From contig NZ_JAKUKE010000003.1 of the NCBI RefSeq assembly GCF_024197615.1, positions 913,717 through 977,716 of the forward strand: DNA of 64,000 bases, read 5' to 3'. Positions within the stretch are counted from its first letter, which is position 1, and each line of letters opens with the position of its first letter. A program made the translations under genes and the position numbers. This document shows, piece after piece, positions 8,993 through 18,069 of the stretch. The notes below the pieces were generated by a model. That model searched no databases. It was not told the DNA's origin and saw nothing but the letters and a program-made list of their open reading frames with translations. This DNA comes from Desulfuromonas sp. KJ2020 (lineage in GTDB: Bacteria > Desulfobacterota > Desulfuromonadia > Desulfuromonadales > SZUA-540).

Positions 8993-9080
8993 CCGTCCCG
9001 GTCCAAAGATCCAGGCGGTATCTATTTATGCGGCTTTTCTGACGTCGGGTTCCCCCGGGCTCCGGTACGGGTTCCGGGCC
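8993..9080 (-). promoter_or_regulatory. Tandem pan-motif-like hairpins in the panB 5' leader
   Basis: Two hairpins share a plan. At 9018-8993 the RNA pairs CCG/CGG and CCTGG/CCGGG with one adenosine bulged on each strand and a UUUG loop. At 9080-9058 GGC and CCGG pair with CCGG and GCC, again with one bulged adenosine on the 3' strand and an adenosine directly after the 5' GG. The described pan RNA motif, known from Chloroflexi, Firmicutes and deltaproteobacteria upstream of panB, panC or panD, is a hairpin with two conserved bulged adenosines often present in tandem. Gene context fits exactly. The assignment rests on my hand folding, not on a covariance search. Confidence 0.62.
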
Positions 9081-9109
9081 TTAATGAAATCGTAAAAAAG
9101 CGTTTCTCC

Positions 9110-9138
9110 CTATAACATACTGAAAAGTGGAGTGTCCA
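9110..9138 (-). promoter_or_regulatory. Sigma-70 promoter of the pan operon
   Basis: On the minus strand TGGACA (9138-9133), a 17-base spacer and TTATAG (9115-9110). Transcription from about 9103 would give a leader of about 230 nt carrying the two hairpins and the terminator. The stretch 8874-9208 holds no credible gene; this leader explains it. Confidence 0.55.
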
Positions 9139-9208
9139 CCGCTATATTGTCCCGACAGACTTCAAACGAGGTTCTTATCGAAAAAAAACATTAAAAATCG
9201 GCCCTGTT

Positions 9209-9787
9209 TCAAGGTTTGAAAAATTTCTTGCCATCACGGTAGGCCTGGGCCTTTTTCTCCCCCAGACTCCAGTATTCGCGAATCCCCCCCAAATAAACCA
9301 GAGGGTCAAATGCCAAGGCATCCATCCTCCCGTCGTCTTTAAAAGCCTCCTCACAGGCGTGTATTTCGACAATTTCCCCCAGCAGCAGGCTGTATTCGCC
9401 CAAGGGAATTTCGGAGATCAGACGGCACTCCACGCTGAGGGGGGATTCAGCCACTAAAGGCGCCTCGACCAAAGAAGCGGATTCCAGGGTCAGTCCGGTG
9501 ACAGACGCCTTCTCATCTTCGCGCCCAGATCTAAGCCCGCAATAATCCGCCTCAACCGCAAGAGAAGCCGGTACCATATTGATCACAAAGGATTGAGTCG
9601 CTTTGATATTCGCGTAGGTTTTTCGTGAATGGTTCAGCGACAGCCCGATGGTGGGCGGGGTCTTGCTGACAATCCCCACCCAGGAGGCCGTCATCAGGTT
9701 GGAGGTCCCTTGGCCGTCCACAGAAGAGACGAGGGTGGTCGGTTGCGGGAAGAAGGTCACAGAGGGACCGAGTTTTCTTTTGAGCAT
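9209..9787 (-). CDS. Flavin reductase-like FMN-binding protein
   Basis: A 192-residue protein of the flavin reductase-like domain family, which binds FMN and either supplies reduced flavin or acts as a small redox protein. The typical elements are FFPQPTTLVSSVDGQGTSNLMTASWVGIVSKTPP at the start (the FMN-binding strand and NLMTAS segment), then SRKTYANIKATQSFVIN. The start is supported by AAGGA seven bases upstream. It begins 26 bases after the glutamate dehydrogenase stop on the same strand and may share its transcript. Partner and physiological electron acceptor cannot be told from sequence. Confidence 0.85.
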   Translation of the reverse strand: MLKRKLGPSVTFFPQPTTLVSSVDGQGTSNLMTASWVGIVSKTPPTIGLSLNHSRKTYANIKATQSFVINMVPASLAVEADYCGLRSGREDEKASVTGLTLESASLVEAPLVAESPLSVECRLISEIPLGEYSLLLGEIVEIHACEEAFKDDGRMDALAFDPLVYLGGIREYWSLGEKKAQAYRDGKKFFKP

Positions 9788-9813
9788 TCATCATCCTTTC
9801 TTTGTTTCAGAAT

Positions 9814-12800
9814 TCAGACACACAGCCCTTCAGCAGCGTTCAACAGAACCGTAAAGGGATGGAAGTTAACGGCAACCTGGCCACGCAAACTCTCCCGCAG
9901 CCCCTGGTAGCGGCGCAATTTCTGCTTGCGAAGGGAGCAGAGGGCGTCGAGGTTGCCCTGATGTTTGTCCATAACCCCCCGTACTAAATCATAGACGACG
10001 GCCTCAAAACCTTCCTGAAGAGAGCGCCGCGCCATGCGGTCCCAGCGGTCGCGAAGAGGCACCCGTTCCACCTCCTTGAGCAGGTCCCCATAACCGAGAA
10101 GCTGACGGACCTCCTTGAAAGCTTGGGCGACGGCATAAAAATCTCCCCCAGTCTCCTCCGCGAGGGTCATCAGCGGCAGGAAATCGGCGGCGTGATCCAG
10201 CAGGGACAGGTGGTGGGCGACCTCCTCATCCAGCCCGGCTTCAGTCAAAGTCGCCGCCTCGTCCTTGCATCCGGCCCAGATCTCGGCAGGCAGCACACCG
10301 CCAATGGTTTTGTAGAACAGGGCGAGATTCTCACGCAGGGTTTCGATCCCCTTTTCAGCCAGAGAGTTCCATACATCGTGCAGAAGCGACCAATGACACA
10401 AGGACTGCAGAGCCCCTTCGAGACGAATGAGAAGAGCCTGCTGGCGTTCGGCGGGCAGCACGTTGTCCAGGGCGTATAGGCCCGTACGCAGGCGCTCGCC
10501 TTCGAGCATGCGGTCGAAGGTCAAATAAGCGGCGGCCGCGTCGATCAGGGGCTTGCCGGTCTGCTGAACCAGTGTGTTGAGAAAAGCGCTGCCCGCCTGA
10601 TTAATGATGGTGTTGGTAATGACCGTGGCCGTAATTTCGCAGGCGAGAGGGTGATCGGGAAGCTCGGTCAGGAAAGATTGCCGGATGGGGCCCGGGAAAT
10701 AGCGCAGCAGAAAATCCCTGGCTTCCGGGCTCTGGGGAAGATCGCTCTCGAGAAGCCCCTGGTAGAGCTGCATTTTACTGTAAGCCATGAGGATGGCCAG
10801 CTCAGGCCGGGTCAGCTTCTGCCCCTGCCGCGCCTGAATATCTTTGACGGAGGGGAGGAATTCGCCGCGTCGGTCGAGCAGGCCGCTCCGGGCGAGACTG
10901 TCGATCAACTGGACATAAGGTTCGACTTCGCCCTGACTGCGGCACAGATCCAGGGAGAGGCAAAGGTGCTGCTCATAGTTGTTGGCCAGCACCTGGCAAC
11001 AGACCTCGTCGGTCACTTCGGACAGAATACGGTCACGCTCGCCCTGGGAAGCAATTTTCCCTTTGTCTTTAAGGTATTGCATGAAGATCTTAAGGTTGAC
11101 CTCATGGTCTGAGGTGTCCACTCCGGCGGAGTTATCTACCGCATCGGTATTGATCCGGCCGCCGTTCTGGGCAAACTCGATACGGGCCCGCTGGGTAAAG
11201 CCGAGATTGCCCCCCTCGCCGACAACCCGGGCCCGCAGTTGATTGCCATCGACCCGGACCGCATCGTTGTTGCGGTCACCGGCGTCTTCGTGTTTTTCGC
11301 CACTCTCCTTGACGTAGGTTCCGATGCCGCCGTTCCAGAGCAGGTCGACCTCGGCCGTCAGCAGAAGCTTGATCAGGCCGTTGGGATCGATGCTCTCCTG
11401 ACGGATTCCCAAAAACTTGCGGACTTGCGGACTTAAAGGAATTTCCTTGGCGGAACGAGCGAATATGCCACCCCCTTCGGAAAGAAGATGCCGGTTGAAA
11501 TCGTCCCAGGAGGAGCGCGGCAGATTGAACAGACGCCGGCGCTCGGCAAAAGTGGCGGTAGGATCGGGATCAGGATCCAGGAAGATATGACGGTGGTCAA
11601 AGGCGGCCACCAGGCGAATGTGCGGAGACAGGAGCATGCCGTTGCCAAAGACGTCCCCGCTCATGTCGCCAATACCGACAACGGTAAAAGGCTCCTTCTG
11701 GATATTCTGCCCCAGTTCTCTGAAGTGAGATTTGACGCATTCCCAGGCCCCACGTGCCGTAATACCCAACTTTTTATGGTCATATCCGTGGGAGCCGCCG
11801 CTGGCAAAGGCGTCATCGAGCCAGAATCGGTATTCTCGGCTGACCGCGTTGGCCGTATCGGGCAGATGCGCGGTCCCTTTGTCGGCAGCGACAACGAGGT
11901 AAGGATCTTCCTCGTCGTACGCTACGATCCCTTCGGCGCGAGCCACCGTATCTCCTACCCTGTTGTCCGACAGGTCGAGCAGGCCACGCATGAGGGTCTG
12001 GTAGGCAGCCTTGGAGAGCACGGCCCCTTCGTCCCTGTTACTGTACGGGGTCTTGACGATAAACCCACCTTTGGAGCCGACCGGGACAATCAAAGCGTTC
12101 TTGGTCATCTGGGTCTTCATCAAACCGAGAACTTCGGTGCGAAAATCGTCGGGGCGGTCTGACCAGCGAATGCCGCCGCGGGCGACCCGACCGCCGCGCA
12201 GGTGAATGCCCTCCATGGTGGCGCTGTGCACGTAGACTTCAAAGAGGGGGCGGGGCGCCGGCATGTCGATGATACCCATAGCGCTGATCTTGAACGCGAA
12301 AAAATAATCCTTGCTGTCAACCCGTCGATAAAAATTGGTCCGCACGGTCGAATCGATGAGGTTGAAGAGAGCCCGTAGAATATTGTCTTCGTTGACATCC
12401 GATACGTCCTGCAAGGCCGTGATCAATTGCATCCGGATGGGAGACAGGGCCTCCTCCTCGCGTGTGAGGGGATCGTCCCAGTCCGGCTTGTCCAGAAAAC
12501 GCGCTTCAAAATAGCGATACAGCAGATGCGTGACTTCCGCATTGTGAATCAGGGCCATGGCCACCCTTTTTTTGGTATAGGGACAGCCAATCTGGAAGTA
12601 ATAGTTTCGATAGCCGCGAAAAACGTCGATCTGCTGCCAGGAGAGTCCTGTTAGAACAAGAATGCCGTGGAGATAATCGTTTTCGACATGGCCGCGACGC
12701 AGAGCTTGCAGGGCGTCGAGCAGGAGAGGCTTGACCTCGGCCAGAGCCAGGGCGTTCGGGGGCGACGTCCGGATGGTAAAGCTCTTGATGAAGACCTTTT

Positions 12801-14574
12801 TGCGGTCGAGGGTGACGGTAAAGTCGATTTCATCCTCAACGCACAGATTCAGGTTTTCCAGAAAAGGGATCAGTTCGTTGAGGAAGCTGTTGTGGAGACT
12901 GTAGAACTGCAAACGGTATGTTTTACCATCGAAAGGGCCCCACAGATCGAGGACTTCTTCGCCACTCTGCAGAACCTGCTCGATGCCGCGGATGTCCCTC
13001 ACGGCAAAACGGGGATGCAACAGCGCTTTGTATTCGAGAGGGAAGACATCCTGATAGCGCTTGGCCAGCGTCGCCCCAGCTACCTCACCGAACCGATGCT
13101 CCAGCTGGGTGCGGATTTTAAGATCCCAGGGCCGGATTTTCCGGCTCAACCCTCGCTCAAGGCGATCCATATCGAGGACGATTTTCGGTTGATCAATGTG
13201 AATATGGACATGAAGACTGATAAAGTCCGGACTGATGTGAATCACCTTGGAGACGACCCGTTGGGTCTGAAAAAAGAGGGAAAGATAATGTTCGATACGG
13301 TTCACCCGTTCGGATGAATAATAGTCCCGCGGCATGATGACCAGCAGGGTAATCCCCTGCACCGCCAGACTGCGCGTCGCCACAATCTTGATAGCGTCGT
13401 GCCGGTAAAGCAGAGCGAAGGAACGGACCGTCTGGGTCAGTTCTTCGTCACTCATGAAGAAGAGTTCGACCTTGGGGAAGGTATTGAAAATCTCATGGGT
13501 TTTACGGTAATCGTGACTACCCGGCAATATGTGAAGACGGCTTAAAACATCTTCGAAGCGCTGCCGAAGCGCCGGCACGTTAAAGGCCAATTCGTCGGCA
13601 CTTTGGGACGAGAAGAGTCCGAGGAAGATGTGTTCCAACCGCCGCCCGTCGGCCATCTCTTCGCGAACGCCGATATAGACAAGTGGATCCGCCCGGTAGA
13701 CAAGGCTCACCCGCTCCAGCGTATCCACCACGACATCGCGGTCCCGCTGCAGACGGGCGCAGGTCGGTTCATGACAGTCGTCCAAAGGCCGGGGAGAGGA
13801 GAGGTCCACCTCCTCCGGGTCAAAGGGGATGCCAAGGGAATCTTCCACCTGCAGATGCACGGTTGCTGTCCCATGACGGTCTTTGGACAGGACCAGGCCA
13901 TGGTAGCCGAAAGGCAAAAAGTTGCCGTCCTGCAGCCAGCTCCAAAAATCGGCGAAGCCACCCTTTTGCGCCAGATCCTGCATGTCCTGCAGACGGGACT
14001 TCATGGCGGCGCCGTCCTGGTGAACGGCCAGGGTGGCCAAGAGCGCCTTGCGCACCCCTTGTTCGATCCGCAGATAGGTCTCGGAGGATGCGCCTTCGAT
14101 TTCAATGATGATGAAAGATTCCTTCGGCCCAGCGGCCTCGATGGAGTCGATGGCCACCAGGTGATCCTGCTGCCGGTGGACGGTCAGAATGGGGTGAGCG
14201 ATCAGGCGAAAATCAATATGATGGCTGAGAAGGTACGATTGCACCGAATCGAGCAGGAAGGGCGCATCCGGAGAATTGGTCACCAGCAGAGCGTGTCCTT
14301 CCACCTCCAGAGGCTCAAGGGCGACAACCAACTGCTGCCGCGGCGCTTCAAGCAGACCGAGAAAAATTTCGAGCCACGAAGCGATCTGGTCCTCTGAAGC
14401 CGCGGCCATATAAGACAGCGGCGTGGTTGCACGCAGGGACTCGGCCAGGGCGGCCAGACACTGGTACTTTGTATCCTCTACCTTGGCTCGATAACCGCGC
14501 AATACGGCGTCGATGCGTTGATCCATTTCCTGGGGCGATACACCTTGGGTTCCGGATACGACCTTGATGTCCAT
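9814..14574 (-). CDS. NAD-specific glutamate dehydrogenase, 180-kDa class
   Basis: A 1586-residue enzyme that oxidatively deaminates glutamate to 2-oxoglutarate with NAD. Length and layout match the large L_GDH180 class (about 1600 residues in Pseudomonas GdhB). The N-terminal 700 residues hold the regulatory, ACT-like part. The catalytic core carries GGIRWSDRPDDFRTEV, the substrate lysine region GSKGGFIVK (K835), and the coenzyme part GIGDMSGDVFGNGML near residue 975. The start has GGAG seven bases upstream. It stands alone between a terminator (14732-14765) and the flavin reductase. It is probably catabolic, feeding amino acid carbon into the TCA cycle; these enzymes are often allosterically controlled. 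Confidence 0.95.
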   Translation of the reverse strand: MDIKVVSGTQGVSPQEMDQRIDAVLRGYRAKVEDTKYQCLAALAESLRATTPLSYMAAASEDQIASWLEIFLGLLEAPRQQLVVALEPLEVEGHALLVTNSPDAPFLLDSVQSYLLSHHIDFRLIAHPILTVHRQQDHLVAIDSIEAAGPKESFIIIEIEGASSETYLRIEQGVRKALLATLAVHQDGAAMKSRLQDMQDLAQKGGFADFWSWLQDGNFLPFGYHGLVLSKDRHGTATVHLQVEDSLGIPFDPEEVDLSSPRPLDDCHEPTCARLQRDRDVVVDTLERVSLVYRADPLVYIGVREEMADGRRLEHIFLGLFSSQSADELAFNVPALRQRFEDVLSRLHILPGSHDYRKTHEIFNTFPKVELFFMSDEELTQTVRSFALLYRHDAIKIVATRSLAVQGITLLVIMPRDYYSSERVNRIEHYLSLFFQTQRVVSKVIHISPDFISLHVHIHIDQPKIVLDMDRLERGLSRKIRPWDLKIRTQLEHRFGEVAGATLAKRYQDVFPLEYKALLHPRFAVRDIRGIEQVLQSGEEVLDLWGPFDGKTYRLQFYSLHNSFLNELIPFLENLNLCVEDEIDFTVTLDRKKVFIKSFTIRTSPPNALALAEVKPLLLDALQALRRGHVENDYLHGILVLTGLSWQQIDVFRGYRNYYFQIGCPYTKKRVAMALIHNAEVTHLLYRYFEARFLDKPDWDDPLTREEEALSPIRMQLITALQDVSDVNEDNILRALFNLIDSTVRTNFYRRVDSKDYFFAFKISAMGIIDMPAPRPLFEVYVHSATMEGIHLRGGRVARGGIRWSDRPDDFRTEVLGLMKTQMTKNALIVPVGSKGGFIVKTPYSNRDEGAVLSKAAYQTLMRGLLDLSDNRVGDTVARAEGIVAYDEEDPYLVVAADKGTAHLPDTANAVSREYRFWLDDAFASGGSHGYDHKKLGITARGAWECVKSHFRELGQNIQKEPFTVVGIGDMSGDVFGNGMLLSPHIRLVAAFDHRHIFLDPDPDPTATFAERRRLFNLPRSSWDDFNRHLLSEGGGIFARSAKEIPLSPQVRKFLGIRQESIDPNGLIKLLLTAEVDLLWNGGIGTYVKESGEKHEDAGDRNNDAVRVDGNQLRARVVGEGGNLGFTQRARIEFAQNGGRINTDAVDNSAGVDTSDHEVNLKIFMQYLKDKGKIASQGERDRILSEVTDEVCCQVLANNYEQHLCLSLDLCRSQGEVEPYVQLIDSLARSGLLDRRGEFLPSVKDIQARQGQKLTRPELAILMAYSKMQLYQGLLESDLPQSPEARDFLLRYFPGPIRQSFLTELPDHPLACEITATVITNTIINQAGSAFLNTLVQQTGKPLIDAAAAYLTFDRMLEGERLRTGLYALDNVLPAERQQALLIRLEGALQSLCHWSLLHDVWNSLAEKGIETLRENLALFYKTIGGVLPAEIWAGCKDEAATLTEAGLDEEVAHHLSLLDHAADFLPLMTLAEETGGDFYAVAQAFKEVRQLLGYGDLLKEVERVPLRDRWDRMARRSLQEGFEAVVYDLVRGVMDKHQGNLDALCSLRKQKLRRYQGLRESLRGQVAVNFHPFTVLLNAAEGLCV

Positions 14575-14731
14575 GCAAAATCTCCAGTGGTTCCGGCAAA
14601 AGGTCCGGTTCAGCTCAAAGGACGCCTTTGGCGCAGTAATTAACGAGGATATCCGCAGACGAGTCTCAGGCTAAGACTAATGCATGACGGCGGCTTTGAC
14701 AAGGCAAGCCACCCTGGCCAGCCATCTAATC

Positions 14732-14765
14732 AAAAAAAGGCGCCAGCTTTGACAGCGGCGCCTTT
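14732..14765 (-). terminator. Intrinsic terminator after the parvulin gene
   Basis: Minus-strand AAAGGCGCC and GGCGCCTTT form a 9-bp stem around a 12-base loop, followed by seven T. It closes the cysteine desulfurase-to-parvulin gene run and isolates the glutamate dehydrogenase gene. Confidence 0.85.
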
Positions 14766-14784
14766 GGTAAAGAATCAAGTTGCA

Positions 14785-15663
14785 CTAACGAGACATGAAT
14801 TCAATGGTTGCTCTGGCCTTAAGCTCGCCGACCCATTCCTGCAGGGCATCGGCGCCGGCCTCTTCCTGAAGGAATTGGCGAATCTTGGGGGTCGCCTCCT
14901 CCAGCGTCAGGGTTTGCGCCTGCTGGCGGGAAAGCACCTGGATAAGATGGAAGCCGAACTGGGTTTCCACGATGTTCTGCACAATGCCCTTTTCCTGAGA
15001 AAACGCCGCCTCTTCAAAAGGCTTGACCATGTCTCCTCGTGAAAAGTAGCCGAGATCGCCCCCCCGTCCCGCACTGGGACAAGCCGAATGTTCCCGGGCC
15101 AGAGCGGCGAAATCCTCTTCGGTGGCTTTGTCCAGCAGGTCACGGGCCTGGGCCAGGGCCCCTTCCCGATCATCCTCCTTGACTTTTATGAGAATGTGGC
15201 TGGCGCGGACCTTTTCGGGCGACTGCATCTTCTCAGGGTAGCGATGATAGATTTCTTTGACTTTGTCAGCCCCTGGTTCCGGCAGTTTGGCCAATTTTGC
15301 GGCGATCATGCGGTTGACCGTCAGATCCTGCTGAATCATGCGCCGATAGACCGCCGGTTCAATGCCGGCCTTCTGCAGCGTGCCGTAGAATTCGTCCTCC
15401 GTCGGGAAGTTCCGGACAATCTTGGCCATCTCCTCGGAGACCGCCTTTTCATCGGCAACCGCGCCCTGGGAAAGGGCTTCCTGAAAAATCAGCTCACGGG
15501 CGAGCAGTTTTTCCTCGGCGAGTTCTTCCATGGCGTGCAGTTCATCGGCCGAGAGCTGATCCATGGTTTTACGGTAACGGTCCATGGCGTAACCCTGAAT
15601 GGCGTTCTGGTATTCAAAGGCGCTGATGGGACGCCCATTGACTTTGCAAAAACAATCGGACAC
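14785..15663 (-). CDS. Parvulin-type peptidyl-prolyl isomerase without signal peptide
   Basis: A 292-residue foldase. The N-terminal 150 residues are a SurA-like helical domain (LSADELHAMEELAEEKLLARELI). The parvulin domain follows with KVRASHILIKVKEDD, EHSACPSAGRGGDLGYFSRGDMVKPFEEAAF and TQFGFHLIQVL, the full set of conserved histidine and phenylalanine positions. I start at the GTG at 15663, because AGGAGG lies exactly seven bases upstream; an ATG at 15687 would put that site inside the gene. The resulting N-terminus, MSDCFCKVNGRPISAFEYQ, has no signal peptide, so it is probably cytoplasmic, unlike SurA or PrsA. Last gene before a terminator. Confidence 0.88.
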   Translation of the reverse strand: MSDCFCKVNGRPISAFEYQNAIQGYAMDRYRKTMDQLSADELHAMEELAEEKLLARELIFQEALSQGAVADEKAVSEEMAKIVRNFPTEDEFYGTLQKAGIEPAVYRRMIQQDLTVNRMIAAKLAKLPEPGADKVKEIYHRYPEKMQSPEKVRASHILIKVKEDDREGALAQARDLLDKATEEDFAALAREHSACPSAGRGGDLGYFSRGDMVKPFEEAAFSQEKGIVQNIVETQFGFHLIQVLSRQQAQTLTLEEATPKIRQFLQEEAGADALQEWVGELKARATIEFMSR

Positions 15664-15699
15664 GTCATATCCTCCTGCCGCCACCATTTGGCGGGGCGG

Positions 15700-16506
15700 T
15701 TATGGGTTAAAAGATGCCTTGAGTTCACGGGCCAGTTGGCTGAATTCGGACAGGGTCAAGGTTTCACCGCGACGGCCGGGATTGATTTCAGCCTGTGCCA
15801 GCGCCCCATCCACCTGCGCGGCCGCGAAGCCGGAACCCGTCAGAGAGTTGCGCAGGGTCTTGCGGCGCTGGGCAAAAGACGCTTTGACCACCTTACGAAA
15901 GAAGACGGGGTCATCAATAGCGACCCTCGGTTCTGAGCGAGCCTGAAACTCCAGAACGATGGAATGCACCTTGGGGGGTGGGTTGAAGGCTCCCGGCGGC
16001 ACGTTCACCACCTTATGGATATCGAACCAGACCTGACAGAGCACCGAGAGAATGCCGTAGTCGCGCGTGCCGGGTCCCGCCGCAAGACGATCGCCCACCT
16101 CTTTCTGAAACATCAGCACCAGCCGGGAGAAGAGCTGGCGATGATCGAGAATTTTGAAGAGAATCTGGCTGGAAATATTATAGGGAAGATTGGCCACCAG
16201 CTTATAGGGAGGTTCGGTGAGAATATTGTTCCAGTCCAGATGCAGGGCGTCCCCTTCAAAGACGGCCAGGTTCACTTCGGTTCTGTGCTTGAGCCGTTCA
16301 ACCAGGTTGCGATCGACCTCCATGACCACCACCTGCCCGGCCACGGGCAGCATCCGGTCGGTCAACACGCCGAGACCAGGGCCGATTTCCAGCACACGAT
16401 CCGCTGAGGACAACTCGGCAGCGGCGAGAATCCGGTCGATTACCTGCACATCGTGCAGAAAGTTCTGCCCGAAACGTTTTTGAGGGCGATGATAGGATTG
16501 TTCCAT
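15700..16506 (-). CDS. rsmA: 16S rRNA (adenine1518/1519-N6)-dimethyltransferase
   Basis: A 268-residue SAM-dependent enzyme that dimethylates two adjacent adenosines at the 3' end of 16S rRNA during late small-subunit assembly; loss gives kasugamycin resistance. Motifs: FGQNFLHD at the start, VLEIGPGLGVLTDRML for SAM binding, the catalytic NLPYNISSQILF, and the C-terminal helical domain with FAQRRKTLRNSL. It follows the DUF2062 gene by 10 bases. Confidence 0.97.
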   Translation of the reverse strand: MEQSYHRPQKRFGQNFLHDVQVIDRILAAAELSSADRVLEIGPGLGVLTDRMLPVAGQVVVMEVDRNLVERLKHRTEVNLAVFEGDALHLDWNNILTEPPYKLVANLPYNISSQILFKILDHRQLFSRLVLMFQKEVGDRLAAGPGTRDYGILSVLCQVWFDIHKVVNVPPGAFNPPPKVHSIVLEFQARSEPRVAIDDPVFFRKVVKASFAQRRKTLRNSLTGSGFAAAQVDGALAQAEINPGRRGETLTLSEFSQLARELKASFNP

Positions 16507-16516
16507 GTCAACTCAT

Positions 16517-16999
16517 TCAGAAAGGACGACGGGGTCTCGGCCAGCGAGAAATCCGTATCGTCTTGACAATAGGGATAAGACGCAGGGTCAGCGCATAGGT
16601 CAGCGAAGCGCAGAGGAATCCATAGATGATACTGCCGACAGACAGGGGCAGCAGGACTTCAAATCCCAGACTTTTAAACGCGGCGAAACTGAATTCAGCA
16701 GGAAGCCTGGCGTGTTCCATACCCAGCAGAAGTCGACCTGATTCGTATTCAAGGGCGTAGATGATCGGCGCCGTCAACGGATTGGTGACCCACACGCCGA
16801 CCAGGGCGGCAATGCGGTTTTCACGCAGCAGAAAAGCCAGAAAAACGGCGATAATCATCTGAAACCCGAAAGTCGGGGTCATACCCACCAGGACTCCAAG
16901 GGCCAGGCCTTTGGCAATCTCGTCCGGCGACTTGCGTAGGCGGACAAGCAGAAGCAGATTCAACTTAAGTTGCCGGACCAAAGAAAAACGCCGCCACAT
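16517..16999 (-). CDS. DUF2062 membrane protein
   Basis: A 160-residue integral membrane protein of the DUF2062 family, function unknown. The family signature is seen in SPDEIAKGLALGVLVGMTPTFGFQMIIAVFLAFLL followed by NRIAALVGVWVTNPLTAPIIYALEYESG. Three to four hydrophobic segments are visible. It sits nine bases after tsaD and ten before rsmA, so it is co-expressed with translation-quality genes. No catalytic residue is evident. Confidence 0.82.
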   Translation of the reverse strand: MWRRFSLVRQLKLNLLLLVRLRKSPDEIAKGLALGVLVGMTPTFGFQMIIAVFLAFLLRENRIAALVGVWVTNPLTAPIIYALEYESGRLLLGMEHARLPAEFSFAAFKSLGFEVLLPLSVGSIIYGFLCASLTYALTLRLIPIVKTIRISRWPRPRRPF

Positions 17000-17008
17000 A
17001 AATTAGGC

Positions 17009-18034
17009 TCAATCTCCAGAAAGCAGGCCGGCCTGATCCAGGGGCCAACTGGCGACAGCGTTGAGATCGAGGGTCCCCCTGCACCCGGACTCCAAGTAGG
17101 CATTGCCGGCGACGGCCAGCATGGCGGCGTTGTCGCCGCAGAGACCCGGCGAAGGGAAAAACACCTCGAAACCTTTTTCCACACCCTCTTTTTGAAAGGA
17201 TTGGCGCAGCCCCCGGTTGCAGGCGACCCCACCGGCGACGACGATGCGCGAGAGTCCGTGTTCTTCTGCCGCCCGCAGGGTCTTGCGGGTGAGAACCTCG
17301 ACAACGGCGGTCTGGAACCCGGCGGCGATATTTCGCAAAGTCGCTTCATCCACCTGCGATTTCAGGTGGCGAACGTGATTCAGCACAGCCGTCTTGATGC
17401 CGCTGAAGCTGAAATCGAGATTTTTCTGGTGCAGGAGGGGGCGCGGGAAAAGGATGGCCTCGGGGTCGCCCTCGGCTGCCAGCCGGTCGATGACCTGACC
17501 GCCGGGATACCCCAATCCCAGCAGCTTGGCCACCTTGTCAAAGGCCTCGCCGGCAGCGTCATCGAGGGTCCTGCCTAGCACAGTATAGCGACCGATGCCG
17601 TCGACCCTATAAAGGTGGGTATGCCCCCCGGATACAGCCAGCGCGAGAAAAGGAAAATCGATTTCCTGCTCCAGCAGGGGCGAAAGAATGTGCCCCTCAA
17701 TATGGTGAACCCCCACCATGGGAATGCCGCGGGCAAAAGCCATGGCCTTGGCCACGGAAAGACCGACCAGCAGGGCGCCCACGAGGCCGGGACCGCGGGT
17801 AACGGCAATCCCCTCAATCTCCATCAGGGAAACCCGGGCTTTTTCCAAAGCCTCGTCAATAACCACGGAGATGGCCTCGACGTGCTTGCGCGAGGCCAGT
17901 TCGGGAACGACCCCGCCATAGCGCGCGTGGATATCGACCTGGGAGGCGATGACATTGGATAAAACCTCGCGGCCATGGCGCACCACGGCGGCGGATGTTT
18001 CATCGCAGGAAGATTCAATGGCGAGTACAAGCAT
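17009..18034 (-). CDS. tsaD: tRNA N6-threonylcarbamoyladenosine transferase TsaD
   Basis: A 341-residue ASKHA-fold protein that transfers the threonylcarbamoyl group to A37 of ANN-decoding tRNAs, acting with TsaB, TsaE and TsaC, none of which is in the window. It begins LAIESSCDETSAAVV, has the metal-binding pair in GVHHIEGHIL, the VSGGHTHLY phosphate loop, GEAFDKVAKLLGLGYPGG, and the late VVAGGVACNRGLR and FPSPGLCGDNAAM motifs. Family length is normal. Confidence 0.97.
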   Translation of the reverse strand: MLVLAIESSCDETSAAVVRHGREVLSNVIASQVDIHARYGGVVPELASRKHVEAISVVIDEALEKARVSLMEIEGIAVTRGPGLVGALLVGLSVAKAMAFARGIPMVGVHHIEGHILSPLLEQEIDFPFLALAVSGGHTHLYRVDGIGRYTVLGRTLDDAAGEAFDKVAKLLGLGYPGGQVIDRLAAEGDPEAILFPRPLLHQKNLDFSFSGIKTAVLNHVRHLKSQVDEATLRNIAAGFQTAVVEVLTRKTLRAAEEHGLSRIVVAGGVACNRGLRQSFQKEGVEKGFEVFFPSPGLCGDNAAMLAVAGNAYLESGCRGTLDLNAVASWPLDQAGLLSGD

Positions 18035-18069
18035 TCTTAAAACGTCTTCACAAGGTCTAAGGGTCAGTC

